Source of the DNA: Euryarchaeota archaeon UBA486
Lineage (GTDB): Archaea > Thermoplasmatota > Poseidoniia > Poseidoniales > Poseidoniaceae
Reading direction: 5' to 3'
NCBI GenBank assembly: GCA_002497765.1
Contig: DAET01000041.1
Location: 1 to 6,465, forward strand
Length of the DNA stretch: 6,465 nt
The first letter of the stretch is position 1, and every line of letters starts with the position of its first letter. The notes beneath the pieces are model-generated. The model had not been told where the DNA came from and did no database searches. It was given only the letters and a program-made list of their open reading frames with translations. Made by a program: the position numbers and the translations under genes. Below are positions 1 to 6,246 of the stretch, one piece after another.

Positions 1-40
1 GTTAGGGTGAAAATAACACGGGGTTAAATGTATCAAAATC

Positions 41-238
41 GTGATACTGCGAGACCATACACAAGAACAAGGCTTCATAATACAAACGCCATACTTGCCG
101 CCCGTGGAATCACCAACGTTGAACCCAGTTTTTGTCGCCCAGCGATGCTGTTTGCGGTGCGGACGAGTCGATAACATTGGCACGGAGCATGTCGATCGTT
201 GTGCAGATTGTGAAGCCATGGCCTTCAACATTGATTGA
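41..238 (+). CDS. Small zinc-ribbon protein of unknown function
   Basis: This 65-residue reading frame starts with GTG and ends 8 bases before the convergent stop of the pseudouridine synthase gene. Its C-terminal half carries two cysteine knuckles, C37-x2-C40 and C54-x2-C57, separated by 13 residues. This is the pattern of a small structural zinc ribbon that binds one zinc ion. C36 sits next to the first knuckle. The N-terminal 33 residues show no recognisable motif. An in-frame stop at 14-16 limits upstream extension, so the GTG at 41 is the only reasonable start. There is no Shine-Dalgarno site; an AT-rich stretch at 8-16 lies about 27 bases upstream and could be a TATA element for a leaderless transcript. 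Small zinc ribbons are common in archaea and often bind nucleic acids or proteins, but nothing here indicates a partner. The paired knuckles make it likelier real than chance; the short length and GTG start keep confidence moderate. Confidence 0.5.
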   Translation: MILRDHTQEQGFIIQTPYLPPVESPTLNPVFVAQRCCLRCGRVDNIGTEHVDRCADCEAMAFNID

Positions 239-246
239 GGAACCTG

Positions 247-1125
247 TCAAGCCACGCCGAAGATGTTCGGTAGCGGCGCCTCAAATCGCACCGGATCGTC
301 GTTGTCTGGATGAAGAAACTCCAGCGATGAGGCGTGAAGCATGATGCGTTGGTGGGGGTTGGTTGAGGCCCCATGACGTTCGTCACCAACGACCGGCGTC
401 CCCAAATGTTGCATCGCCATGCGAATTTGATGTCGACGGCCGGTTTCAATCGACACCTCGACGAGACTGGATGCATCGTTTGACTGCACCACATGGTAGT
501 GAGAAATCGCTTCTTTCCCCTGAGGATGATTTTTGTTCACGGCTTTGACGTTCAGGTGTTTGTCTTCCATCAACCAGGTCCGGATGGTACCCGATGGAGG
601 ACGAGGTGCGCTTTCAACCATGGCGAGGTAGGTTCGGTGCACCTCTCTGTCGTGGAATTGTTGTTGCAGTTCACGCTTCGCTGTGGGATGCTTCGCCAAC
701 ACCATGACGCCGGACGTGTCCTTGTCAAGACGGTGAACGATGTAACACCAAGCGTCCTTATTCCGATGCTTCAGATAGTCGACGCAACGGCTGTGAAGGG
801 TGTCAATTTCAAGTCGATCCGTTGCTACCGAAAGCAAGCGATGTGGTTTGTTCACCACCAGAAGAGCGTCATCTTCGTACAAAACATCGAGGTCAACGGC
901 TGGTTCGGTGATTGGGGGTGGTGTTCGTTCTTCTGCGCGTTGGCGCTCAAGCACTTCTACCGTATCGCCCGCGTGCACGGTGGCTTTTGCTCGATGAACG
1001 ACGTCGCCGTTGACAACAACCCGTCCCTGCGTGAGCATTTTTCGGAGGGTGGTCGAGCTCGACTGAGGAAACATGGAGCGAAGCACCGCCAGAAGATCGC
1101 TGTCCGCCGATGCAGTTTGCTTCAT
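247..1125 (-). CDS. RluA-family RNA pseudouridine synthase with N-terminal S4 domain
   Basis: This 292-residue protein should isomerise uridine to pseudouridine in RNA, most likely in 23S rRNA, as RluC/RluD-type enzymes do. Residues about 8-60 form an S4 RNA-binding domain (LRKMLTQGRVVVNGD region). The catalytic domain begins near residue 78 (VLYEDDALLVVNKP). The family motif HRLDKDTSG is at 131-139 with the catalytic aspartate at D134. The later conserved block TGRRHQIRMAMQHLG is at 228-242, and the LHASSLEFLHP block is at 263-273. Length and domain order match complete RluA/RluD members, so the gene looks intact. It follows moeA on the same strand with 10 bases between stop and start. A strong AGGTGAT ribosome site covers the moeA stop and fixes this ATG. 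The RNA substrate cannot be told from sequence, so no specific symbol is given. RluA-type enzymes are typical of bacteria and eukaryotes and less usual in archaea; if the host is archaeal, ancient transfer is likely. Confidence 0.95.
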   Translation of the reverse strand: MKQTASADSDLLAVLRSMFPQSSSTTLRKMLTQGRVVVNGDVVHRAKATVHAGDTVEVLERQRAEERTPPPITEPAVDLDVLYEDDALLVVNKPHRLLSVATDRLEIDTLHSRCVDYLKHRNKDAWCYIVHRLDKDTSGVMVLAKHPTAKRELQQQFHDREVHRTYLAMVESAPRPPSGTIRTWLMEDKHLNVKAVNKNHPQGKEAISHYHVVQSNDASSLVEVSIETGRRHQIRMAMQHLGTPVVGDERHGASTNPHQRIMLHASSLEFLHPDNDDPVRFEAPLPNIFGVA

Positions 1126-1137
1126 CTTGCATCACCT
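1126..1137 (-). promoter_or_regulatory. Shine-Dalgarno site overlapping the moeA stop codon
   Basis: On the minus strand, AGGTGAT (1137-1131) lies 5 bases before the ATG at 1125 of the pseudouridine synthase. It matches the complement of the conserved 16S rRNA 3' end (ACCUCC-AUCAC region) over all seven bases. It overlaps the last two bases of the moeA TAG codon (1138-1136). This points to a shared transcript with translation of the second gene starting as ribosomes finish moeA. It is the clearest ribosome site in the window; other starts have weak or no such sequence. Confidence 0.7.
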
Positions 1138-2341
1138 ACAAAACCAACACGTCGATCCATTCACCTGCCTCACCCGATTGGCCGGGCTGAAGGAGAGTTA
1201 ACCCGCTCGCACTGGCAAGACTCTCCAAATTCCCCGAACCTTGATGTCGAGGTTGGTGAGCCATCATGCCTTCTTCGGTCGATGTTAACGTGACGCGGCG
1301 GAGGGTGACACAATCGTTGGTTGACTTGACCGGGTCGCATAATTTCGCACGAACCGTCCACTCTTTCGGGCCGTCGCTCCCAAGGGCATGGCGAAGGTAA
1401 GGAGCCACAAGCATCCGAAACACGACGTGACTGGACACAGGATTGCCTGGAAGGCCAAACAGGGGGGTGCCGTCCCACAAGCCGAACAGTGGGGGCGATC
1501 CCGGTCGAATTTTCATCCGCCAGAAGTGAACGTCACCCTCTTCTTCCATCAAGCGTCGAACATAATCGAATTCACCCATCGAAACGCCACCTGAGGTAAG
1601 AATGAGATCACACGTTGCTTTGGCCTCGTTGAGGGTCGTACGCAAGGCTTCCATGGAATCGGCGACGGCGGGAAAGCGAACGGGTTCATGGCCGGACCAC
1701 TCAACAAGGCCTGCGAGACCGAAGGAATTGGATTCGTAGATTTCCCCGTGCTTCAGCGACTCACCAGGTGACTTGAGTTCGTCTCCTGTCGAAACAATGC
1801 CGATGCGAAGACGCCGGTATACAGGAACGGTGGCGTAGCCCATCGTCGCACACAACCCAATACGAGATGGGGTCAGTTGCATGCCTTTGGTCAGCGCCAC
1901 GGCATCTTTCTTGAGATTCTCACCCATCTTCCGCACAAAGTGTGGTTTAGGCGCTTCCATGAAGGTGACGCGGTTCCCTTCGACATTGCAGCGCTCGATG
2001 GGAAGGATGGCATCGGTGCCAGGAGGCATCGGCGCCCCGGTCATGATGCGGACAGCTTGGCCGGCCTTGACATCAATGGCGTCGTTGACGCCAGAAGCGG
2101 CTTGAAGCCCGACGATTTCGAGGGTCAACGGGTACGTGGCTTCGGGATCAAATCGACACGCAAAACCGTCCATAGCAGAGTTGTCAAACGGAGGGTCGTT
2201 GACTTGGCTGGGCAAGTCCTCAGCCAGCACTCTGTTGGAGCCTGCATCAATGGGAATGGTGTCTACGTTCAGTGAAGGCGGTGTCTGGAAAGTGATGGTC
2301 TGCGCTTCTTCGACCGTGATGAAGTATGGGCGCCCATCCAT
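1136..2341 (-). CDS. moeA: MoeA, molybdopterin molybdenumtransferase
   Basis: MoeA inserts molybdate (or tungstate) into adenylylated molybdopterin, the last step in making the active cofactor, in the cytoplasm. Counting from the ATG at 2341 the protein has 401 residues, close to the usual length of about 400. Motifs in order are PPFDNSAMDGFA (50-61), the RIMTGAPMPPGTDAI block (98-112), the STGDEL segment of the molybdopterin-binding domain (184-189), SGGVSMGEFDYV with a conserved acidic residue (250-261), KIRPGSPPLFG (277-287) and GLPGNPVSS (296-304). A C-terminal domain IV follows. A longer frame opens at 2419, but its extra 26 residues are low-complexity (HHH, QSQAQ), lie outside the family, and would start inside the divergent transporter gene. 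The ATG at 2341, preceded by a purine-rich GGAAGGG, is therefore preferred. It is followed directly by the pseudouridine synthase gene. The neighbouring tungstate uptake genes support a role in tungsten or molybdenum cofactor assembly. Confidence 0.95.
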   Translation of the reverse strand: MDGRPYFITVEEAQTITFQTPPSLNVDTIPIDAGSNRVLAEDLPSQVNDPPFDNSAMDGFACRFDPEATYPLTLEIVGLQAASGVNDAIDVKAGQAVRIMTGAPMPPGTDAILPIERCNVEGNRVTFMEAPKPHFVRKMGENLKKDAVALTKGMQLTPSRIGLCATMGYATVPVYRRLRIGIVSTGDELKSPGESLKHGEIYESNSFGLAGLVEWSGHEPVRFPAVADSMEALRTTLNEAKATCDLILTSGGVSMGEFDYVRRLMEEEGDVHFWRMKIRPGSPPLFGLWDGTPLFGLPGNPVSSHVVFRMLVAPYLRHALGSDGPKEWTVRAKLCDPVKSTNDCVTLRRVTLTSTEEGMMAHQPRHQGSGNLESLASASGLTLLQPGQSGEAGEWIDVLVL

Positions 2342-2417
2342 GGCCCTTCCAAGTGGGGCTTGTGCTTGAGATTGTGGGTCAACGGTAGAATGATGGTGGG
2401 GGGTTCGATGCCCCTTC
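2342..2417. promoter_or_regulatory. Divergent intergenic region between moeA and the tungstate transporter, with a G/C stem-loop
   Basis: If moeA starts at 2341, these 76 bases are the only control region for both moeA and the tupB-tupC fusion. I find no clear TATA box on either strand and no ModE-like palindrome or molybdenum-cofactor riboswitch. The plus-strand side contains a run of six G (2398-2403), a 7-base loop TTCGATG, then CCCC (2411-2414). This gives a four-base-pair stem, extendable by two G-T pairs, ending just before the ATG at 2418. It may affect translation of the transporter or be chance. The promoter assignment is by position only. Confidence 0.35.
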
Positions 2418-3749
2418 ATGGTTGACGGGCCGTCGCTTTCTCAGGCCGTTCAAACCACCTTTCTTACCAGTGGAACGGCGACCGTATTGGCCATGCTTAT
2501 TGGCGTGCCCTTAGGCGCATGGTGTGCGAGGCAGCAGAGAACGCCGTTCTATCGGCTGAAGACGTTAATCACAGCACTGTATGGCCTGCCGCCGGTTGTG
2601 GTGGGTGTTTTTGTGTATTCCTTGTTTTCAAAATCTGGAGCATTGGGTTCGCTGGATTTGTTGTTCACTGTTGAAGCGATGATCTTCGCCCAGACGTGTT
2701 TGATTCTGCCGTTGGTGTGGGGCGGCTCATGGACGGCGTTCGAAGGTGTGGGCAAAGCCTACAGCGATACGTTGGCAACGCTCGGTATTGGTCAACGACA
2801 GCGGCTGGTAATGGAAATCCGACTGGCGAGTAACGGTGTGTATCATGCCGTCGTCATCGCCTTTGGCAGAGCCATTGCCGAGGTTGGCGCGGTCATCATG
2901 GTCGGTGGGAACATCGCTGGAAAAACACGCGTGATGACCACGAGCATCGTCCTTGAAACGTCCAAAGGTAACATGGAGCAAGCGGCTGTTCTTGGTTTGC
3001 TGTTGCTGCTTCTTTCGCTGGCGTTGGTGGGGTTGGCTTCCATGGTACGAACGCGCCAAAAACGAACCACAGAGGAATTGCAAGGGGAAACGTTGCCTGC
3101 ACCAACCCCTTTCGAGGGGCCGAAGATTCGAACGATTTCGGTTGTCAAATCGGGACGAGCGGTGGTGGATGATGTGGAAGTCGAACTCATACCGGGAACC
3201 ATCACGGCCATCGTCGGTGAATCGGGGGCTGGAAAAACCACCTTGCTTCGAGCCTTGGCCGGCCTGGAAGGCGATGATGTCGCGTGTGGGCCTCAAGCCT
3301 GCATCTACGTCCAACAAGAACCGGTGGCACTGACGGCGTCGGTGGCTTCCGAGCTGATGCTCCCGCATCGATTGTTCCCAACGTTATCTCCGAGTGGTCA
3401 AGGCTACGGTGATGTGTTCCAACTGGGCGAGATGGCTGGACAGTCCACGTTGGATTTGTCGGGCGGTGAACGGCAACGTTTGGTGCTCGCTCGACAACTC
3501 TCCTTTGCGCCGTCGCTTTTGCTCCTCGATGAATGCACCTCCAACCTCGGCTGGCTCCACATTCAAACCATCGAAAAAGAGTTGATGAGGTTGCGAGATG
3601 GAGGCGCTTGTATTGTGATGGTAACGCACAACATTCCGCAAGCTCAACGCTTGGCCGACCGAACCATGGTACTCCATGAGGGGCGGAGATTGGATGACGA
3701 CGATCCGTTTGCAAGATCCTTGTTGAAGGGTGAGTGGTACACGCCCTAA
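2418..3749 (+). CDS. Tungstate-type ABC transporter, permease fused to ATPase (TupB-TupC)
   Basis: This 443-residue protein joins the two parts of an anion importer that are normally separate. Residues 1-212 are a TupB-like permease. It has about five hydrophobic segments (near 15-36, 52-70, 84-102, 142-163, 188-210) and the hallmark block from FGRAIAEVGAVIMVGGNIAG (149-168) into the TTSIVLETSKGN segment (174-185). After a hydrophilic linker (211-237) comes an ABC ATPase. It has Walker A GESGAGKTT (267-275), Q-loop YVQQEP (297-302), signature LSGGERQRL (347-355), Walker B LLLLDE (367-372) and H-loop VTHN with H404. The D-loop reads SNLG rather than the usual S-x-L-D, and the stretch between Walker A and Q-loop is about 15 residues shorter than usual. 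No C-terminal regulatory domain is present. The reading frame is continuous, so the fusion is not a frameshift artefact. It should dimerise at the membrane and work with TupA, encoded convergently. Molybdate or sulfate cannot be excluded as substrate, but the permease motifs favour tungstate. The ATG at 2418 is chosen because a stop at 2391 blocks extension and the first membrane segment follows soon after. Confidence 0.9.
   Translation: MVDGPSLSQAVQTTFLTSGTATVLAMLIGVPLGAWCARQQRTPFYRLKTLITALYGLPPVVVGVFVYSLFSKSGALGSLDLLFTVEAMIFAQTCLILPLVWGGSWTAFEGVGKAYSDTLATLGIGQRQRLVMEIRLASNGVYHAVVIAFGRAIAEVGAVIMVGGNIAGKTRVMTTSIVLETSKGNMEQAAVLGLLLLLLSLALVGLASMVRTRQKRTTEELQGETLPAPTPFEGPKIRTISVVKSGRAVVDDVEVELIPGTITAIVGESGAGKTTLLRALAGLEGDDVACGPQACIYVQQEPVALTASVASELMLPHRLFPTLSPSGQGYGDVFQLGEMAGQSTLDLSGGERQRLVLARQLSFAPSLLLLDECTSNLGWLHIQTIEKELMRLRDGGACIVMVTHNIPQAQRLADRTMVLHEGRRLDDDDPFARSLLKGEWYTP
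3746..3749. other. Overlapping stop codons of convergent transporter genes
   Basis: The four bases CTAA hold the plus-strand TAA of the tupB-tupC fusion (3747-3749) and, read on the minus strand, the TAG of tupA (3748-3746). There is no room for a terminator between the genes. Each transcript must therefore run into the other gene and yield antisense RNA, or end inside it. The minus strand has a run of six T within the last codons of tupA (about 3755-3760), which could serve as an archaeal-type T-rich termination signal. Confidence 0.8.
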
Positions 3750-4552
3750 TCCACAAAAAACGGATGGTCGCCGTTGATGGTGTAGTTTGCAATGAGAAGC
3801 CGCCCTTCGTTGAGCAGATAGGATTCAAAGGTATGAGCGGCCGCAGCATTCCCTGGTTGAATCACCAAGTAGGCGTACGGATTATCAACAATCGAATCAG
3901 AAAATTCTGTTCGCTCAAGGTCGATGTTTGATTGGAATTGAAGGGCCGTTCCACGGTCTGAAAACGTTGCACAGTTCTTCTCATCGGCCATGTTGATGGC
4001 CGCTCCCATACCCTGGCCGATGGAGAAATACCAGTCACCGGGAGGATGGTAGCCGTTTGAGTCCTCAACCATCTCAACGCCTTGAGTTTGGTTGATGTGT
4101 CGCCAGATAGCCTGCTCTTTTGCATGTGTTCCTGAATTGTCGCCGCGAGAAATGAAGCATGTCTCATCCTCAAGGATGGATGTAAAGGCTTCAAAAATTG
4201 AGGCGTTCCATGTGCTCGGTCCAAGAAGAACGAACGCATTGCGAGCGATGGGGACCCGTTCATCGGCGAACCCCTCTTCGATGAAGTTCGCTTCTTGCTC
4301 CGGTGCGTGGACGATCAGCGCATCCACATCACCGTTTCGACCCAACTCAAGGGCGGCACCTGTACCCACCGCCACGTATTCCACGTCGATGTCATGAAGA
4401 CGTTCAAAGTCCTCAATCAGAACATCGAGCAACCCTGAATCGCGCATGGAGGTGGTGGTCCCAAGACGAAAAGAATCAGCCTCAACTGGCGAATCGACAC
4501 ACCCAGCAAGCGGTACCAGAAGGGCCGTTAGGACGACCAGGGTCAGGCGCAT
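3746..4552 (-). CDS. tupA: TupA, tungstate-binding lipoprotein of the ABC importer
   Basis: TupA captures tungstate outside the cell and delivers it to the membrane transporter. From the ATG at 4552 the protein has 268 residues. A hydrophobic N-terminus (3-17) ends in the lipobox LAGC with C18, marking a secreted, lipid-anchored protein. Family motifs are TTTS (32-35) followed by DSGLLD (38-43), VGTGAALELGRNGDVDALIV then HAP (62-84), ISRGDNSGTHAKE (134-146), and GQGMGAAINMA (179-189) followed by DRGT (199-202). The TTTS and SRGD segments are the usual oxyanion-binding elements. A start three codons upstream (TTG at 4561) is possible but would overlap the preceding gene. The ATG lies one base after that gene's TGA, suggesting coupled translation. 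The last bases overlap the stop of the convergent permease-ATPase gene. C132 and C194 could form a disulfide outside the cell, which is a guess. The substrate call rests on close fit to TupA rather than molybdate-binding ModA. Confidence 0.92.
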   Translation of the reverse strand: MRLTLVVLTALLVPLAGCVDSPVEADSFRLGTTTSMRDSGLLDVLIEDFERLHDIDVEYVAVGTGAALELGRNGDVDALIVHAPEQEANFIEEGFADERVPIARNAFVLLGPSTWNASIFEAFTSILEDETCFISRGDNSGTHAKEQAIWRHINQTQGVEMVEDSNGYHPPGDWYFSIGQGMGAAINMADEKNCATFSDRGTALQFQSNIDLERTEFSDSIVDNPYAYLVIQPGNAAAAHTFESYLLNEGRLLIANYTINGDHPFFVD

Positions 4553-4553
4553 C

Positions 4554-4901
4554 TCAATCAAAATGCATGACGTGGCCGCATTCAGGATACGTGCACGACA
4601 CGGAATAACGAGATCGTTTTGGTTTTGGAATCTTCAACATTGAACCGCACATTTCGCATTGCACCTTGATGGTTTGTGGGCCGGTTGGTTTGGGTGCATC
4701 ACCCAAGGTTCGTCCAACGTCGGTCGACCATCCAAGCGAATCGGAATACTTGTCCGAAGCGGTGTTCATTTTCGACTGCTTCAAGGACAGTCGCATCTTT
4801 CGCTTGCGCTTGCCTTTTTTCTTACCGGGGGTCTTGGCAGCCATGGGACTCAAGGCTTCGCTGGGTGTTGATGTATTCAATGACTTCGCTTCGCCGGGCA
4901 T
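4554..4901 (-). CDS. Basic zinc-ribbon protein, possible nucleic-acid binder
   Basis: This 115-residue protein is not one I can name. Its C-terminal third contains C82-x2-C85 and C103-x4-C108 separated by 17 residues, followed by H110 and H113. This arrangement fits a zinc ribbon. The middle N-terminal part is strongly basic (residues 27-37, KKKGKRKRKMR), as in proteins that touch RNA or DNA. Residues 45-76 are polar and probably flexible. The first 19 residues are weakly supported: a second ATG at 4844 gives a 96-residue protein starting MAAKTPGKKK, and neither start has a clear ribosome site. The gene lies 31 bases after the beta-CASP nuclease and one base before tupA, all on one strand, so the three are probably co-transcribed. 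The link to a nuclease makes an RNA-related role attractive, but this is inference. The cysteine pattern and gene spacing make it a real gene with good confidence. Confidence 0.8.
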   Translation of the reverse strand: MPGEAKSLNTSTPSEALSPMAAKTPGKKKGKRKRKMRLSLKQSKMNTASDKYSDSLGWSTDVGRTLGDAPKPTGPQTIKVQCEMCGSMLKIPKPKRSRYSVSCTYPECGHVMHFD

Positions 4902-4932
4902 TGTTTATGGAATGAAACCGTAGATTCGCATG

Positions 4933-6246
4933 TTAATTGATCACGTACGATTCACCGTTTTTTGGTTCGTGAACGGTGTGGCCTTGCTCGACAAGTGCTT
5001 CAACCAGGGGTGGTCGGGCGTGGTTGGGGTCGGTGTGATACACGACGACGTGTTTTGCCTGGCAAGCTTTCGCGAAGTTGAGAATTTCCTGATGACCTGC
5101 ATGCGTTGAGAAGGAAAACTGTTCCATGTCGAGGGAAACATGGGCTTGCTGTCCGTAAATGCTGATGGTTCCGGTTTCCAGGAGGTTTCGTCCACCGGTA
5201 TCACGTGCTTGATAGCCCGTGAAAAAGATGGCATTTTTCTGATCGTGTCGAAGACGATTCAGGTACCAAAGAGCCGGTCCACCTTCCAGCATACCAGACG
5301 TCGTAACGATGACATCGGCAGCAAGTGCTTTCTTTCGATCAGATTTACTCGAGACTTGCTTTGCCCATCGCCAGGCACGTTCGAGCGCTGATGCATCCCT
5401 GAGAAGTTGAGGGTGATTGAGATGGGTTTTTGCGACGCGCTTCCCCATCCCGTCCACGTGAACGTTAAGCCGTGGAAGATACTCATGGAGCATCATGACC
5501 ACGTCCTGGGTTCTTCCGTTGGCAAAGGCTGGAATGAGAACGGTTCCACCACGTTTCACAATCGCTTCAACAGACGATATGAACCGGTCAATTTCCTCTT
5601 GTTTTGGTGGATGGTCTCGACCCCCATACGTCCCTTCGACAAACAAAATATCCGCTTGGACGGGTTGAGCACCACTGACCAGCGAGGAATCTCGAGTGTC
5701 AAAATCGCCGGTCAGCAAAACACTGGTTTCTGGGGTGGTGATGTGAAGCATGGCAGCACCAGGAATGTGACCAGCTGGGTGCAAGGTGAGTTCCCAGTTG
5801 TGATGGGTCCACGGTACACCAAAATCGTGAACGTACCATGAGTCGAGTGCCGTGTCAATGTCACGCTTATCCCAAGCGAGCGGGTAGCGTTCAATGGAAC
5901 TTACTTTGTAACAATCACGCCACATCATATCGGATAATTCTGAGGTGATAATGGTCCCATGAAGCCGGGTTCGGTGATGAGCGCATAACCACGGCGCCAT
6001 ACCGAGATGATCAATGTGTGAATGCGTGATCACGGCATCGTGAACAACGGGCGCTTCTTTCGGATAACGAGGAGGTGATGTAGGTGCGATACCGTAGTCG
6101 AGAAGCAATCGGGTGCCTTGTGCATCTTCAAGGACAATACCAACGTTACCAACCTCATCTCCTCCACCAAGATAGTGAAAGCGAAGACCCGAGACCGGAG
6201 GTTCATCGGGGTAGGCTGAAGTTCGCCCAGGTGAATAGAGGACCAT
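4933..6246 (-). CDS. Beta-CASP metallo-beta-lactamase nuclease, aCPSF2-like RNA processing enzyme
   Basis: This 437-residue protein belongs to the beta-CASP branch of the metallo-beta-lactamase fold, zinc-dependent nucleases that cut RNA. Related archaeal enzymes (aCPSF1, aCPSF2, RNase J) act in mRNA 3'-end formation and decay. Visible motifs are D50 (LLLDYG), HSHIDH (75-80), H160 in PAGHIPG, and D181 in TGDFDTRD. The beta-CASP motifs follow: motif A glutamate E204 (FVEGTYGGR, where ESTYG is more usual), PAFANGRTQ (239-247), TTSGMLEGGP (315-324), motif B H382 (FSTHAGH) and motif C H404 (VVYHTDP). There is no N-terminal KH domain, which excludes aCPSF1 and agrees in size with aCPSF2. All catalytic ligands are present, so it should be active. 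The ATG at 6246 is the first in frame after a TGA at 6288-6286, and it leaves about 20 extra residues before the LGGGDEVG strand. The exact substrate, and RNase J-like exonuclease activity, cannot be decided from sequence. Confidence 0.92.
   Translation of the reverse strand: MVLYSPGRTSAYPDEPPVSGLRFHYLGGGDEVGNVGIVLEDAQGTRLLLDYGIAPTSPPRYPKEAPVVHDAVITHSHIDHLGMAPWLCAHHRTRLHGTIITSELSDMMWRDCYKVSSIERYPLAWDKRDIDTALDSWYVHDFGVPWTHHNWELTLHPAGHIPGAAMLHITTPETSVLLTGDFDTRDSSLVSGAQPVQADILFVEGTYGGRDHPPKQEEIDRFISSVEAIVKRGGTVLIPAFANGRTQDVVMMLHEYLPRLNVHVDGMGKRVAKTHLNHPQLLRDASALERAWRWAKQVSSKSDRKKALAADVIVTTSGMLEGGPALWYLNRLRHDQKNAIFFTGYQARDTGGRNLLETGTISIYGQQAHVSLDMEQFSFSTHAGHQEILNFAKACQAKHVVVYHTDPNHARPPLVEALVEQGHTVHEPKNGESYVIN

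Noticed and set aside
28..174. Frame from the ATG at 28
   Set aside because: It gives a 48-residue arginine-rich product without motifs, whereas the overlapping frame from 41 carries the zinc-ribbon cysteines.
493..1293. Plus-strand open frame of 266 codons
   Set aside because: It lies antisense to the well-supported pseudouridine synthase and the end of moeA, has no recognisable domain and is a by-product of codon use on the other strand.
2342..2419. Longer moeA start at 2419
   Set aside because: The 26 added residues are low-complexity and not part of the MoeA family, and the start would overlap the divergent transporter ATG; the ATG at 2341 fits family length.
2365..2424. Possible tRNA gene, from a D-loop-like GTCAACGGTAGAA followed by a T-arm-like hairpin
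   Set aside because: Only about six bases lie between the two elements, so there is no room for an anticodon arm; the D-stem pairs poorly and no acceptor stem can be formed.
2727..3368. Minus-strand open frame of 213 codons
   Set aside because: It is antisense to the permease-ATPase fusion, whose motifs are unmistakable; the translation is low-complexity and rich in H, R and Q.
3202..3849. Minus-strand open frame of 215 codons
   Set aside because: It overlaps the ATPase domain antisense and the end of tupA in another frame, with no motif of its own.
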